Assembly (NCBI GenBank): GCA_018398765.1
Contig: JAHBMJ010001802.1
Coordinates: forward strand, 1 to 15,000
DNA length: 15,000 nt
Source of the DNA: Chromera velia
Lineage: Eukaryota > Sar > Chromeraceae
Reading direction: 5' to 3'
The notes under the pieces were generated by a model. That model made no database searches. It saw nothing but the letters and a program-made list of their open reading frames with translations, and was not told the DNA's origin. Each line of letters starts with the position of its first letter. Position 1 is the stretch's first letter. The position numbers were made by a program, and so were the translations under genes. Of this stretch, positions 1 to 9,177 are shown in pieces.

Positions 1-212
1 TTTTTGTAAACAGCCGAACTTAAACAAATGACCTACTCCGTCTCTCAAAACACAGAAATCTCCTCCTCCTCGCACTCTTCTCTTTCCTTAGCCAGAGGTG
101 CCGCCTACGCGCCCACCCGCACACATTACATCTATTGTGGAAGCTCCGATGCTGAGGTCGGTCAAGCTGGCATGTAGGAATTTCAGGGCACCCGGGGAGG
201 CGGGCGGGACCC

Positions 213-1265
213 GGCAGACGCAAAGAAAATGTAAACACTGAAGAGAGGGGTGCAACATCTTTCTCGCCCTGAGAATCTGTCTAAACTTTGCCTGCCGGCT
301 TTTCTGCGGAACCCCCCGCCCCTTTCCCTCCCTGCAGCTTTCTGCATCTCTTCTGTTGTCTCTGTTTTTCATTTGCTTGCTTGCCCTCTGCGTGTCTCTC
401 TCTCTCTCTCTCTTGCCGGTTTTCATTAGGAGACCCCGCTTTCCTTCTATCTTTCGCTTTCTGACCGTGATGTGAGAGTGAAAGATGACGAGCGATGGCT
501 GCCTTTTTTTTTTTATTCATTGACTGACCTGGCTCGTACTTCTCCTTCTCCCTCTCTCTCCCCTTGCAAAGGAAGTTCTCTGGTAGTGCGCACCTTCGCC
601 TCCCGACGTTCTGGATGCATGGGCCCTTGCAAGACGTCACGTCGTTTCCTTCCATGGTCCTGCTGGCAGGCAGGCAGGAAGAGGGGCAGAGCGCACGAGA
701 ATCAGAGAACTCTTTGGGAGTGCACATGCACGCTCGCTGAAAAGAAAAGAAGAAAAATAGAGAGAAAGGCTGCCAGGCACAAAGAAAATGTTGACACTCA
801 GAAGAGCAAAGTCAAATTTTTTCCCGCCCTCTCTGTAAGCTCCGCTTGCCCCCTTCTCTTCGGAATCCCCCATCCCTCCCTCTGCTCATTTCTTCGATCT
901 GGCCCTTCTTTCTGCATTTCTCTTCGATCCTCTCTCTGCCATTCGTTCGGTTGATCGTCTTCGGCATGTGTGTTTATCTCTCTCTCTCTTCCTCCCTCCC
1001 TCTCTTTCTATTGCCGTTCCCGACGCTTCCATCCCACCGACTTTCGTTAATTCTCTGTTTTGCTGTCTGCAGGCCTTTTGTGCATTTGAGAGGCAAAGAT
1101 GACGCAAGACAGACAGTCGACCTTCCTCAATTGCTGAGTGGACCCACTGACTGACTGCCTGACTGACCTGCACGGATCCCTTCGTGTCGCCCCTCGACCC
1201 TTCAATTGGCCCTGTCTCTCCACCTTTGCTTGCGTTGTTTCCGTGGTCCTGCACGCAGGCAGGCA
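213..1265. repeat. Decayed tandem array of ~0.5-0.6 kb units, at least two units plus the start of a third
   Basis: Several anchor words recur in the same order. CAAAGAAAATGT occurs near 220 and 780, and a similar CAAAGAGAGAG near 1265. AAAGATGACG occurs at 481 and 1095. GACTGACCTG occurs near 522 and 1161. TGGTCCTGC followed by GCAGGCAGG occurs at 655 and 1244. Between anchors both units are CT-rich, with TCTC runs and a CGGAA(T/C)CCCC word. Offsets of 558 to about 640 bp show heavy indel decay. A third diverged piece lies at 2463-2660. No open reading frame is conserved between units, so I treat the array as non-coding. Confidence 0.6.
395..413 (+). repeat. (TC)n microsatellite
   Basis: An uninterrupted run of TC dinucleotides within a generally pyrimidine-rich stretch. 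Confidence 0.9.
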
Positions 1266-1285
1266 CAAAGAGAGAGCTCGCGTGA

Positions 1286-1656
1286 AGGATGGATGGATGG
1301 AGGGATATGAGTGAATGGGTGTGTGGATGAATGAATGGATGGATGGATGCGTGGATGGGTGTGTGGATGGATTTTTTGTGGATGGGTGTGTGGATGGATG
1401 GATTAGTGAATGGGTGTCTGGATGGATGGATGGGTGTGTGAATGGATGAGCGGATGGGCTAGCGGATGGGTGTGTGGATGGATGGATTAGTGTATGGGTG
1501 CGTGGATGGATGGATGGGTGTGTGGATGGATGGATGGATGAATGGATGGATGGATGTGTGTGTGTGTGTGTGTGTGGATGGATGGATTAGTGTATGGGTG
1601 TGTGGATCCATGGATGGATGGGTGTGTGGATGGATGAGTGGATAGGTGTGTGGGTT
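1286..1656. repeat. GGAT / GTGTGGAT minisatellite
   Basis: This is a long array built from GGAT and GGTGTGTGGAT words. A higher-order unit is visible because GGATTAGTG(A/T)ATGGGTG recurs at about 1400, 1484 and 1584, a spacing of 84-100 bp. A (TG)n run lies at about 1556-1575. A short separate GGAT block sits at 1729-1752. All reading frames through it are simple-repeat peptides. Confidence 0.9.
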
Positions 1657-2462
1657 TGTTTGGCGAGACCGAAATCTCCCCCCCCACAAACACGGGTGTT
1701 CCCTCCCGTTGCATGGCCTCAGTCTTCCTGGATGGATGGATGGATGGATGGGGTGGCATGCATCTCCTCTAGAAACTGATGTGACTGGCTGCGTGAATGA
1801 GGAAAGAATCAAAGAGGGAGGGAGGGAGCAAAAGGGGTTAGACACCATCAGAGGAAACCTCGTCCATGTATAGGCGGCGGGCGTTCAGTTCAAAGGAGAG
1901 AGCCCTTTTGTGCTAAGCAGCAACAAAATGTTCAGACACGTAGACGGAGACAAAAAGCAGGAGAGGATATGACAAACACAGATACATACACAAACACAGG
2001 CAGACAGGCCGGCAGGCAGGCAGGCAGGCAGAAAAACAGGGAGATCTTTCTTGCGAAGAGAGGCCGACTGACCCGCAGCAGCAGCTTGCACAACCCTAGG
2101 CCTCCTCTCTACTTGATTGATTGACTGCAACGAGGAGTGCCGGGGGCAGAAACATGCAGGGGAAGGCCAAGTGATCACCTGGGGAAGCTGAGAGGGAATT
2201 CAAGTTGCACGTCATAGATGGCATTGGAGTTGCATGCCTGCCTCCCTGCCTGTCTATTCGGGTCCTTTGCTTGCACAAACAGAATTAAGGAGTTGGCAGA
2301 ATTAAGGAAAATATCTTCCTATCATTTTTGATCTGAGCGGCACATACAGTCAAGACACGCTCTCGGCCTGTCGTGTGGAAAAGACAGATATCGTGGTGAG
2401 ATGACTGACCTTCCTTGGCTAAAAGAAAAGACCAAGAACGGATTCCTGTCTCCGCCAGTGAA
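1657..2462. other. Gene-free stretch with minor simple repeats
   Basis: I see no gene here. Contents are a GGAT block at 1729-1752, a CAGG tetranucleotide run at 1997-2032 and a duplicated AGAATTAAGGA word near 2281 and 2299. Open frames are short, overlap in several frames and lack recognisable protein features. Confidence 0.6.
1997..2032 (+). repeat. (CAGG)n microsatellite
   Basis: Imperfect CAGG/CAGA tetranucleotides, with the longest pure run near 2012-2031. The same GCAGGCAGG word ends the tandem units upstream. Confidence 0.85.
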
Positions 2463-2660
2463 GGACTGACTGACTGACTTCCGTCCAGCAGCCTCGTGTC
2501 GTCTTCTCCGCAAACTCCTTTGCCTTCGCCTCCCGTCCCTTCTGGTCCTTGCACGTCAATTCCTTTCCGTGGTCCTGCAGTCAGAAAGAGGATCATGCAG
2601 AATTAATGGATTGGAGTCAGAGAGTCATAGAGAATCCTTTGTGAGTGAACACGCACGCTG
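2463..2660 (+). repeat. Third diverged copy of the upstream repeat's right half
   Basis: It begins with GACTGACTGACTGAC, contains CCTTCGCCTCCCG, continues through TTTCCGTGGTCCTGCAG at about 2564 and ends near CACGCACGCTGCC. The matching order in the first unit is GACTGACC (522), CCTTCGCCTCCCG (594), TTCCATGGTCCTGC (650) and ATGCACGCTCGCTG (727). The left half of the unit is missing. Confidence 0.5.
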
Positions 2661-3983
2661 CCACGCCACCGCATCTCCACGAATGCCACGGCCAGAGGAA
2701 GAGAGATCGTGAACGATGCCCCCTACTTACACGTGAGGGCAGGCCTGGGATCTCTTCCCGAAGTGTGCATTGCGGAGCAAAGCTTCACCACAAGAGTTGG
2801 GAGAAAGGACAATTAACTGGTGAAGATCTGGGTGTATATATAACCAGGCCGAGAAAGGCCCATGCATCGCCGGACTGCGCACGCGATCATTCCCTGACCG
2901 AGCTGCGTGCCCATGTACCGTTCCTTTCGAAAAAGGTGTCCGCAGACAAAAGAAGCCGAGCAAGTCTGAAATGCAAGACAACCAACATTCGTTCTGGCCG
3001 TCTCCTTTTCGAACAACCAACGTCGTGACCAAAATTTTATTTGACGCTAAAGAAAAAAACGGGAATTCACTGACCTGACAGCAGTATATAGTCTTCTTCT
3101 TTGGCGAAATATGAAAGACGGGCTGCCATGTTGGCAGGAGAACAGCAGACGAAATCTGCGGCGGTTGATCCAGCATTCAAGCCAAAGGACGGACTTATAC
3201 TGTTGCTTTCGTGCAAGAAAGAAATGAGGGCCAAGCGAACTGCCGAGTCAGCTTGCTGCCTCACTCCACCGAAATCAAAATTCCTGTGTGCCCCCCCTGG
3301 CGGAAAGGATGGAGTTCCATGGTGTAGGCAACAGACGCATACAGTGTATCTAAACAGCCAACAGGTTATGGGAGCCAACTCAGCCAAGAAAAATTTTGGA
3401 AGGAGAGATTCAAGACCATCTGCGTGCAGATAACATTTCTCGTCGACCTTTTCGATTAGACGCGACCTGTGCGAGGAATTTTCACACGATCTGTATAACA
3501 TGATCGAACACTGAGGCAGGAAATGGCACGAAGAGAAAGATCGATGAACAATTGTACATTGCGGGAGGCGGGCGGCCCCGGCCCGCGCCGTTGTCGCCGC
3601 CGCGCGCGAGGCGGGGGCCCTTTTATTTGAGGGGCACGAAAATTTTGGAGTCGTGCGTTCGCACGGAGCTAGCTCAGGAATGAGCTGCTGTGCACCGCGG
3701 ACTCTCTTTGAGTGACACAAGAATTGTCGTAATCGAAGCCTGCTTCGAAGGCACACCGCGCGGTCTCTGACAGATGTAGTAACCCAATTCTGACAGGAGC
3801 AGAGCAGCTCATGAGACGTCTCGTCGAAAGTCAGTGACCCTCCCTGCTTGCTCACTTGCAGAACAGGAGGGTTGAACTTCTTTCATCTTGTCTACAGTGA
3901 CTCTGACACCGCAGACAAGCCTTTGAGACGCATCTCTAGGTCTTTCCGTTCTCTCTCTGACTCCCTGTTCAGGCTCAGACAAC
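2661..3983. other. Intergenic region and likely upstream/5' region of gene 1
   Basis: No gene can be supported here. A TATA-like word, TATATATAA, lies at about 2834-2842, but 1.1 kb upstream of the gene 1 start codon, so its relevance is unclear. A GC-rich block occupies 3561-3620. Pyrimidine tracts ending in CAG occur just before gene 1 (near 3861 and 3973) and could be acceptors of an intron in the 5' untranslated region. A long minus-strand open stretch (3067-3855) has no ATG in its first 118 codons and no recognisable domain. Confidence 0.5.
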
Positions 3984-6900
3984 ATGTCTTCTGCGCAACT
4001 TCCAAAGAAGTGGGAGGCCATGAGGGCCCACTACTCGCGAGAAGCCTACAGGGCTCCGGAGGGGGATCACAATTGGCACGTTGAGAAGGGGCACTTGCAG
4101 AAGGGCTCCAACTGGAATGCCCAGGAGTGCTTCCGCGAGTACTTCCAGAATCTTGTGGACGCCACGTGTGAGATCTTCTCATGCGACCAGACAGACTTAC
4201 GTTACTCTGCTGGATATATAGACGGTTTGATTCTCTCTGTCTCTCTGAGAGATGAGTTGGTTGGGTCCATTCGGAGAGAGGGAGACTGTCTGGTTGTCTG
4301 GCAGAAGTACGGAATCCTGGGTGTCGACCATATGCAGCAGAACAGTATCAAGGGAGACTCGCATCAGAAGGCCGTGGGGCAGTTTGGGGAGGGGTTCAAG
4401 AGGGCGAGTTTCATCCTGGTGTCCCGGGGCTTTGGGGTTTCGTATGAGTTCCTTCATCAGCGGTGGGAGTTCCTTTTCAAGGTCAGTCAGTCAGTCAGTC
4501 AGTCAATTTCAGTGGCGTACGCTTGTTGAGAGAGCCTGGCTGTGGGGTAAAAGAGGACAGTTCCTCTCCTTTGTATTGCTAAGGCCGCCATTTTGTAGCC
4601 TTGGGGAAGTTCGTTGCCGTGCTCTTCACTGACTTCGAGGCGTGCGTCAGGGTGGCAACAGAATTCACTCGGACGACGTGTAGTTGACGGATCCCTCACA
4701 CAAATCGAACAGGCCTCCTCCTAGAAAGAGCTGCACTGTGTGTGCATGCAGGACTCGGGTCGCAGTGGTCACTCCAGCGTGAAGGAGGGAGGGAAGAAGA
4801 GGGGGAGTGAAGGATCAGGCACGTTTTCGTATGGGCACATCAGGGTGACACATACTGAGAAGACAACCGACGACCTCATCATCCGTCTCCAACCCCCCCC
4901 TGGCAAGGCGGCCATCCTCGACACCATGTTTGATCCGTTGATGTATTGCGAAGTCGCCATCCAGTTCGGATTGTTCGGGGACGTCTGCGGGAAGGGGGAC
5001 AACCGGATCCTTTTCCCGAGAGCGCCAGGATCTTCGGGCCGTCTCTACTATCGGCGTTTCTGCATCTCCTCCACCTGGAACTCGGGGGGGTTCTCTATCT
5101 CGACTGACCTGCTGCCTGACCACGGCAGAGACCGAAAAGTGTCCAACCCGAACTGGAACTCTTTAGGGGGGGTGAAGAGGTCAGTACGTGAGTTTGGTCA
5201 AGCTGGGGGAGTGAGGGAGAAATGAAGGAGACACTTCTCTCTCAGACACACGTCGATGGGCTTTCTTTCTGTGTGTAAATCAATTTTCTCTCCAGGCTCT
5301 TCTTCTTTCTTTCTCTGCGTCCAGCCCTTGGCCCGGCCGTATGCTTGAGCATTCCTCTGACGCACGAAGGTTCTCCCTCTCTCTCTCCCTCCCTTCCTTT
5401 ATACACTTTGTTGTTTTTGTTTTTGACGCACGCAGGTTCATGAAACGTGCCCAATTGCGTTCCGACGAGCACGGCCTGGTGGTTGCATGGATCGAGTCCT
5501 CCGACCTCCAGAGGGCCTCTGCAGAGGAGTACAAAGAATACTACAAGACCCAGAAGGCCAAAATATTGGGTGTCGAGACCCTCATCGTCCTCTCTGCCCC
5601 CCTCACAGAGCACGATCGGGAGTGGAGATCTGTGCTGCGTTCCCGTCTCTGTTTGGATATTGTGGGGGGGATGGGGCTGATTGGGGAGACGGCACCTGAT
5701 TACTTCTGGCTGCTCCTTGCGAACGCAGGAGAGTTTAGGACCAAACCGCCCCAGAAGGTTTCAAAAGCGGTCAGTCGATTGACGTTTGCATGGGTGGTCG
5801 GCTGCGGATAGATTTGCAAGACCGCCACGAAATACCTGCATGGCCATTAGATCCATATCCGGGTCCGTCCAAACGTTTCACTGTTGTGAGTAAGTGAGTG
5901 AGTGAAAGCGTAAGTGCGTGAGTGTGAGTGAAGGGAGTGGATGAATGAGTAGGTGAGTCACTGTGTGTCTCCCTTCTTGGCTGCAGGTGAGTGCCTTGAA
6001 GACCGACCTTGAGTTCATCGCGAAGGGTGCCGAGACAGATTTGCCTGGGGGTATTGAGATCTTTTTCCTCTCAGGCTCTTCCTCTTCCTCCAAGGGGAAG
6101 GAGAAAGGGAAGGGGGGGAGGGGGAAGAAGGAAGCAGAGACAGAGAAGGCCCAAGTGAGCATCCTCCCGTTTGCGCGTCTAGTCCAAGATCACAGAGGGA
6201 AGAGGGCAATCAATGCCGTATGCGATCCTTCATTGTGCAATCTAACCAACGTAGAAGAAGAGGGACAGATGCAGAGGAGCGATGAGGACACGGAGGATTT
6301 GTGTGGTGCTGCAGAGGGTCTTTTGCTTCCTCTGAAATCTGCAGTGATGAACAAAATCTTTCAGGAAGCGCCGCAAGGAGGGAAGGCCGAAGGGTTTATT
6401 CCTTCTGCCGATTCCAAATTGTCAAGAGAGATCTTATCTGCGGGCCTGTCGTACAGGTCTCAGAAGGAAAAATTGAAGGAACTGCTGCTTTTTGGTGGGA
6501 GAAGGGAGAAGAAGAGAAACGGGGAGGAAGGCGCGGCTGCGGCCTGTGCAGAGGGACAGGTCGGGAATGGAAAGAGAGTCCGTCATAGCGGAGGGGAAGG
6601 GGAGGACAGCGACGCAGATGTGGAAATGGATGGTGACTTTGGCTCCTCTTCCTCTTCTGCGTTTTCCCTCCCCTTCTCCCTGTCTGACTTGAACAAGATC
6701 ATGAACGAAAAGGGAGGGACAGAGATTCTCAACCAACGCCAAGAGATACTGGAGGACGGGTCTTATGGGAAGTGCGCTGTTGTGAACACTCACAAGTACA
6801 CACAGACACAAGTCGACGGTGTGGTGGTACATCATCCGAAAGACCTGATGTCTCTGCCCCCCTTGCCCGGGGTTGCGGCGCTGCGACGTCATGTGGATGA

Positions 6901-7240
6901 GGTGTTGGGGGGGATCGCGAAGGAGATGACAGCCCCGAAAGTGATGCTGGTGATGGATGAGGCTATTGGATCTGACACAATTGCCTTTGCGTCGAAAGGG
7001 AGCAAGACGATGTGTATGAATCTGAACGCCCTTCTGGGCCGTGGGGGGAGGTATGGAGATGGGAAGGCTTCGGGTTTTCTCCGGCATGAGCTGTTTTTGA
7101 TCATTTGCCATGAGCTTGCCCACCTTTCTGGGTGCATTGAGCATGACACCCACTTTGCAGACAGACAGGCACAAATTGTGTCCGCGCTTCTGACCCGGGA
7201 ATCGTCCGGAAAGGTTTTGAGAAAACTTTTTGGGTCTTAA
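3984..7240 (+). CDS. GHKL ATPase fused to a C-terminal HExxH zinc-peptidase-like domain (four exons)
   Basis: My model has exons 3984-4481, 4752-5179, 5436-5769 and 5987-7240, joined in frame to give 837 residues. Seen: residues 52-60 read EYFQNLVDA, matching the GHKL N-box (E52 presumed base, N56 Mg2+ ligand). Residues 132-139 read GQFGEGFK, the nucleotide-lid loop. YGILGVDHM (109-117) stands where DxGxG is usual. GRLYYRRFC (262-270) and GRDRKV (291-296) resemble conserved strands downstream of the ATPase fold in this group. A charged, Ser/Lys/Glu-rich insert covers about 450-475, and acidic/basic low complexity covers 590-640. The C-terminus holds HELAH (795-799), then H806 and H809-F810, a gluzincin-like zinc site preceded by a hydrophobic strand. 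The start is the first ATG after an in-frame TGA at about 3925. Known: GHKL domains bind ATP and drive conformational change. Inferred: an ATP-regulated peptidase or chaperone-like protein; substrate and location are unknown. No signal peptide or membrane segment is evident. Confidence 0.75.
4482..4751 (+). other. Intron 1 of the GHKL/peptidase gene
   Basis: The donor is AAG|GTCAGT and the acceptor is TGCATGCAG|GAC, phase 0. The intron opens with six GTCA tetranucleotides (4482-4505). The exon frame breaks inside the intron and resumes at the acceptor. Splicing joins a Trp-Glu-Phe beta-strand to a charged loop and then further strands, as expected in a GHKL fold. Confidence 0.75.
5180..5435 (+). 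other. Intron 2 of the GHKL/peptidase gene
   Basis: The donor is AGAG|GTCAGT and the acceptor is GACGCACGCAG|GTTCATG, phase 2 (the split codon is AG|G, Arg). The intron is pyrimidine-rich in its 3' half. A near copy of the acceptor region, GACGCACGAAGGTTC, lies earlier in the intron at about 5360, so the acceptor context appears duplicated. Confidence 0.75.
5770..5986 (+). other. Intron 3 of the GHKL/peptidase gene, containing a GTGA repeat
   Basis: The donor chosen is AGCG|GTCAGT because it matches the other two introns. The acceptor is TTGGCTGCAG|GTGAGTGCC, phase 0. An alternative in-frame donor, AAG|GTTTCA at 5758, would remove four residues (Val-Ser-Lys-Ala). The 3' half holds imperfect GTGA/GTAA repeats (about 5884-5960). 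Confidence 0.65.
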
Positions 7241-7840
7241 AGGAGAGGGGGGTGCTTGCCCTCAGAGTGAGATTGGGTGGGAGGATCGAGATAGGGTATG
7301 TATGAGGAAAGACATGCAGTTAAAGAAGTTGAATGGAACAGGTGCTTGCAACGATAGGTTCATCAGGGACACAGAGGGAGGGAGAGGGACGCTGAGGTCC
7401 CTTCCTGTCATTCTCATGCAGTGAGTGCAGTGGGGCAGAATTCCCTCTGATAGATGTTTGCTGAGAGGTGAAATGTTTGTTTGACAGGTGCGGTCGCCAC
7501 GCTTTCGTGATTTGTGTTTTGGAGTGCAGAGTGGAGCAACAGTGGGAGTCGGTTTGCGTGTGCGTGCCCGAAGAGTTTTTGTATTCTTTCTTGCATGCAT
7601 GCAAACACGGTTTGACTGTCTCGTGGCCTCGTGTTTTCTCTGTTCGTGGATTTCTGCCAAACCGCGAAGGGACGGCAAAACATGCAGGGAAAGAAAAGGG
7701 TCTGTCTGCCAGGCAGGTGTTGCTTTCTGTAGGTTGCTTTTTGCTTTCCAAGATTCACAGCGGCAGGTGTCATACGGAATTTCGGCCGGCAATTCCTGGG
7801 GCAATTCGGGCGGGGTAATGGGGGTCCAGAGAGGCAATCA
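7241..7840. other. 3' flank of the GHKL/peptidase gene, no further gene seen
   Basis: Minus-strand open frames here overlap one another in all three frames and show no domain, so I read the region as the 3' untranslated region and intergenic DNA. No AATAAA is present. GTTTGACAGGTGCG near 7480 is splice-acceptor-like but has no supported exon after it. Confidence 0.5.
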
Positions 7841-8262
7841 ACGTAGTACCATAGTACGTTACTGTACGTAATCGTTGCGGGCCTAGTTGCGGGCCCTAGT
7901 ACGTACGGGTCACGGCCTAGGCCATGCACAGCATACGAGGACTCTTACTTTGAACTACATGCTTTTGTCCTCCTTCGTCCTTTTTGTGAATGTGTACACT
8001 TTACCATTCAAAAACGAAAAAAGGCTTTGAACTAAGCTTTCAATTAACTACTAGTATGATTCTAAGCTTTCAATTAACTAGTATTGCCAGTTAGCTAGTA
8101 TGATTCTATAGATTCGTAGTATAGAAGAAGCTAGATAAGAAGTCATTCTCAATTATAGGATGCGATAGGATAGAATTAATCAAGGAATTAATCTAGGAAT
8201 TAATGTTTGTACTAGTATTTATATCGGATAAGAGTCATAAGACTACTGATCAATCGTGGGGC
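7841..8262. other. AT-rich intergenic DNA with short repeats; composition boundary
   Basis: The first ~85 bases are dense in GTAC/CGTA and palindromic words, including the 10-bp palindrome GGCCTAGGCC. The sequence then becomes AT-rich. A direct repeat, TAAGCTTTCAATTAACTA, occurs at 8033-8050 and 8063-8080, and CTAGTATGATTCT occurs at about 8051 and 8095. AGGAATTAAT is repeated near 8184 and 8196. There is no gene. Confidence 0.6.
8033..8107 (+). repeat. Short direct repeats, 30-bp offset
   Basis: TAAGCTTTCAATTAACTA is present twice, exactly 30 bp apart, followed by duplicated CTAGTATGATTCT. This looks like a local duplication. Confidence 0.8.
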
Positions 8263-8506
8263 CTAGGCGTATCACAGCAAAAAAAAAAATAAATAAAGTA
8301 AACCAAAATTGGCTTAAATTATTTTTTTCTTCTTTTTTTTTGTGCAACACGGCCAACACCTAAGCAACACTTGTGCAACACCAAAACAACACTTATGCAA
8401 CACTTGAACAACAGTTGTTTGTCACTTAACATCGTCAGGCAAAAAAAAAAAATTAAGCGAGGATGGGCTTAAATTACTTTTTTTTTTCTTTGTGATACGC
8501 CTAGCC
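8263..8506. mobile_element. MITE-like non-autonomous element with 14-bp perfect terminal inverted repeats
   Basis: The left end is CTAGGCGTATCACA (8263-8276) and the right end is TGTGATACGCCTAG (8491-8504), exact reverse complements. Both are followed inward by A/T homopolymers. TGGGGC lies immediately outside each end (8257-8262 and 8507-8512), a candidate 6-bp target-site duplication, with two extra C bases on the right. GGCTTAAATTA is present as a direct repeat inside each arm (near 8311 and 8466). It has no coding capacity, so any transposase must come from elsewhere. Confidence 0.7.
8345..8414 (+). repeat. CAACAC array with 11-bp period at the centre of the MITE-like element
   Basis: CAACAC (last copy CAACAG) starts at 8345, 8354, 8365, 8376, 8387, 8398 and 8409. 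After the first 9-bp step, every spacing is exactly 11 bp. The spacers differ, so the periodicity rather than a perfect tandem unit is what is kept. The array is centred on the element's midpoint. Confidence 0.85.
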
Positions 8507-8883
8507 TGGGGCGCAGTGTTTTCTACTAGGTACTACTAGGGTTTCTAGAGTGTTTTATTAGGTACACAGTGCTTATACTAACTTGTCCTAAAGTTTGGCC
8601 ACTTTATAGGTAAACATTCACTTAGCATGTATTAGCGTGCTCTTAGCTTAATTTGCCATATATATGACTTGAATGTACTTGAATGTTGACAGACTGCTAG
8701 ACAGACTGCCCTCAGGTTCTGCCATTGGGCTGCGATGCTAGCTGCGATAACTGCCAGGTTAACTCACCTGAGAATCATTATCATCACCACTTATTTTTAG
8801 TTAAACTCTACTAGTAAGCTATATGCATGCTATGGTACACTTTGAACAATGTGAATGTAACTTCAACCATGATGGTGTGACCG
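8507..8883. other. AT-rich intergenic DNA, nothing recognised
   Basis: No gene, RNA or extended repeat is evident. The only local structure is a duplicated GACAGACTGC near 8687 and 8700. Confidence 0.6.
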
Positions 8884-9066
8884 ATAGGAAATCCTGAGGA
8901 AATCATAGTGAAATCTTAGGGAAATACTAAGGAAATCGGAGTCCGAAATCCATGGAAAATTGATTAAAAAATCTGATGTCACAGTAACGTGGGCAATGAA
9001 TGGAATACTAGCTGATGGAAAATTAATAGAAGTCCTAAGGAAATCACAGGGAAATCAGTGGGAAAT
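8884..9066 (+). repeat. GAAAT array with 11-bp period, left of the nuclease-like gene
   Basis: GAAAT starts at 8888, 8899, 8910, 8921 and 8932, exactly 11 bp apart, usually in the context TAGGGAAATC. After a looser section (8945, 8955), a second block has GAAA-words at 9018, 9040, 9051 and 9062, all multiples of 11 bp apart. A 65-codon open frame runs through the right part, but its repetitive origin makes it unlikely to be a gene. Confidence 0.85.
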
Positions 9067-9177
9067 CTATGGGCCTACTATACATAAATTAAAGAGAAAT
9101 AAACACTGCTTAGTGACTGCTATTGAACTTGCAAGTTACAATCGACTTGTTGCCTAGCTTGCTGCGTAGTTGTACTA

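Noticed and set aside
1459-1848. 129-codon minus-strand open frame rich in His/Pro/Ile/Thr
   Set aside because: It is a translation of the GGAT/GTGT minisatellite. A simple repeat of four-base units stays open in several frames without coding.
7262-7929. Three overlapping minus-strand open frames (143-191 codons) after the ATPase gene
   Set aside because: They overlap in different frames over the same bases, show no domain or periodic conservation, and lie in the likely 3' untranslated region.
8345-9066. CRISPR-like appearance of the regularly spaced short repeats
   Set aside because: Repeats are only 5-6 bp with 5-6 bp spacers, in a eukaryotic context with no cas genes. They are helically phased motifs, not a CRISPR array.
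8960-9157. 65-codon plus-strand open frame
   Set aside because: It runs partly through the 11-bp GAAAT array. The period is not a multiple of three and the peptide resembles nothing I know.
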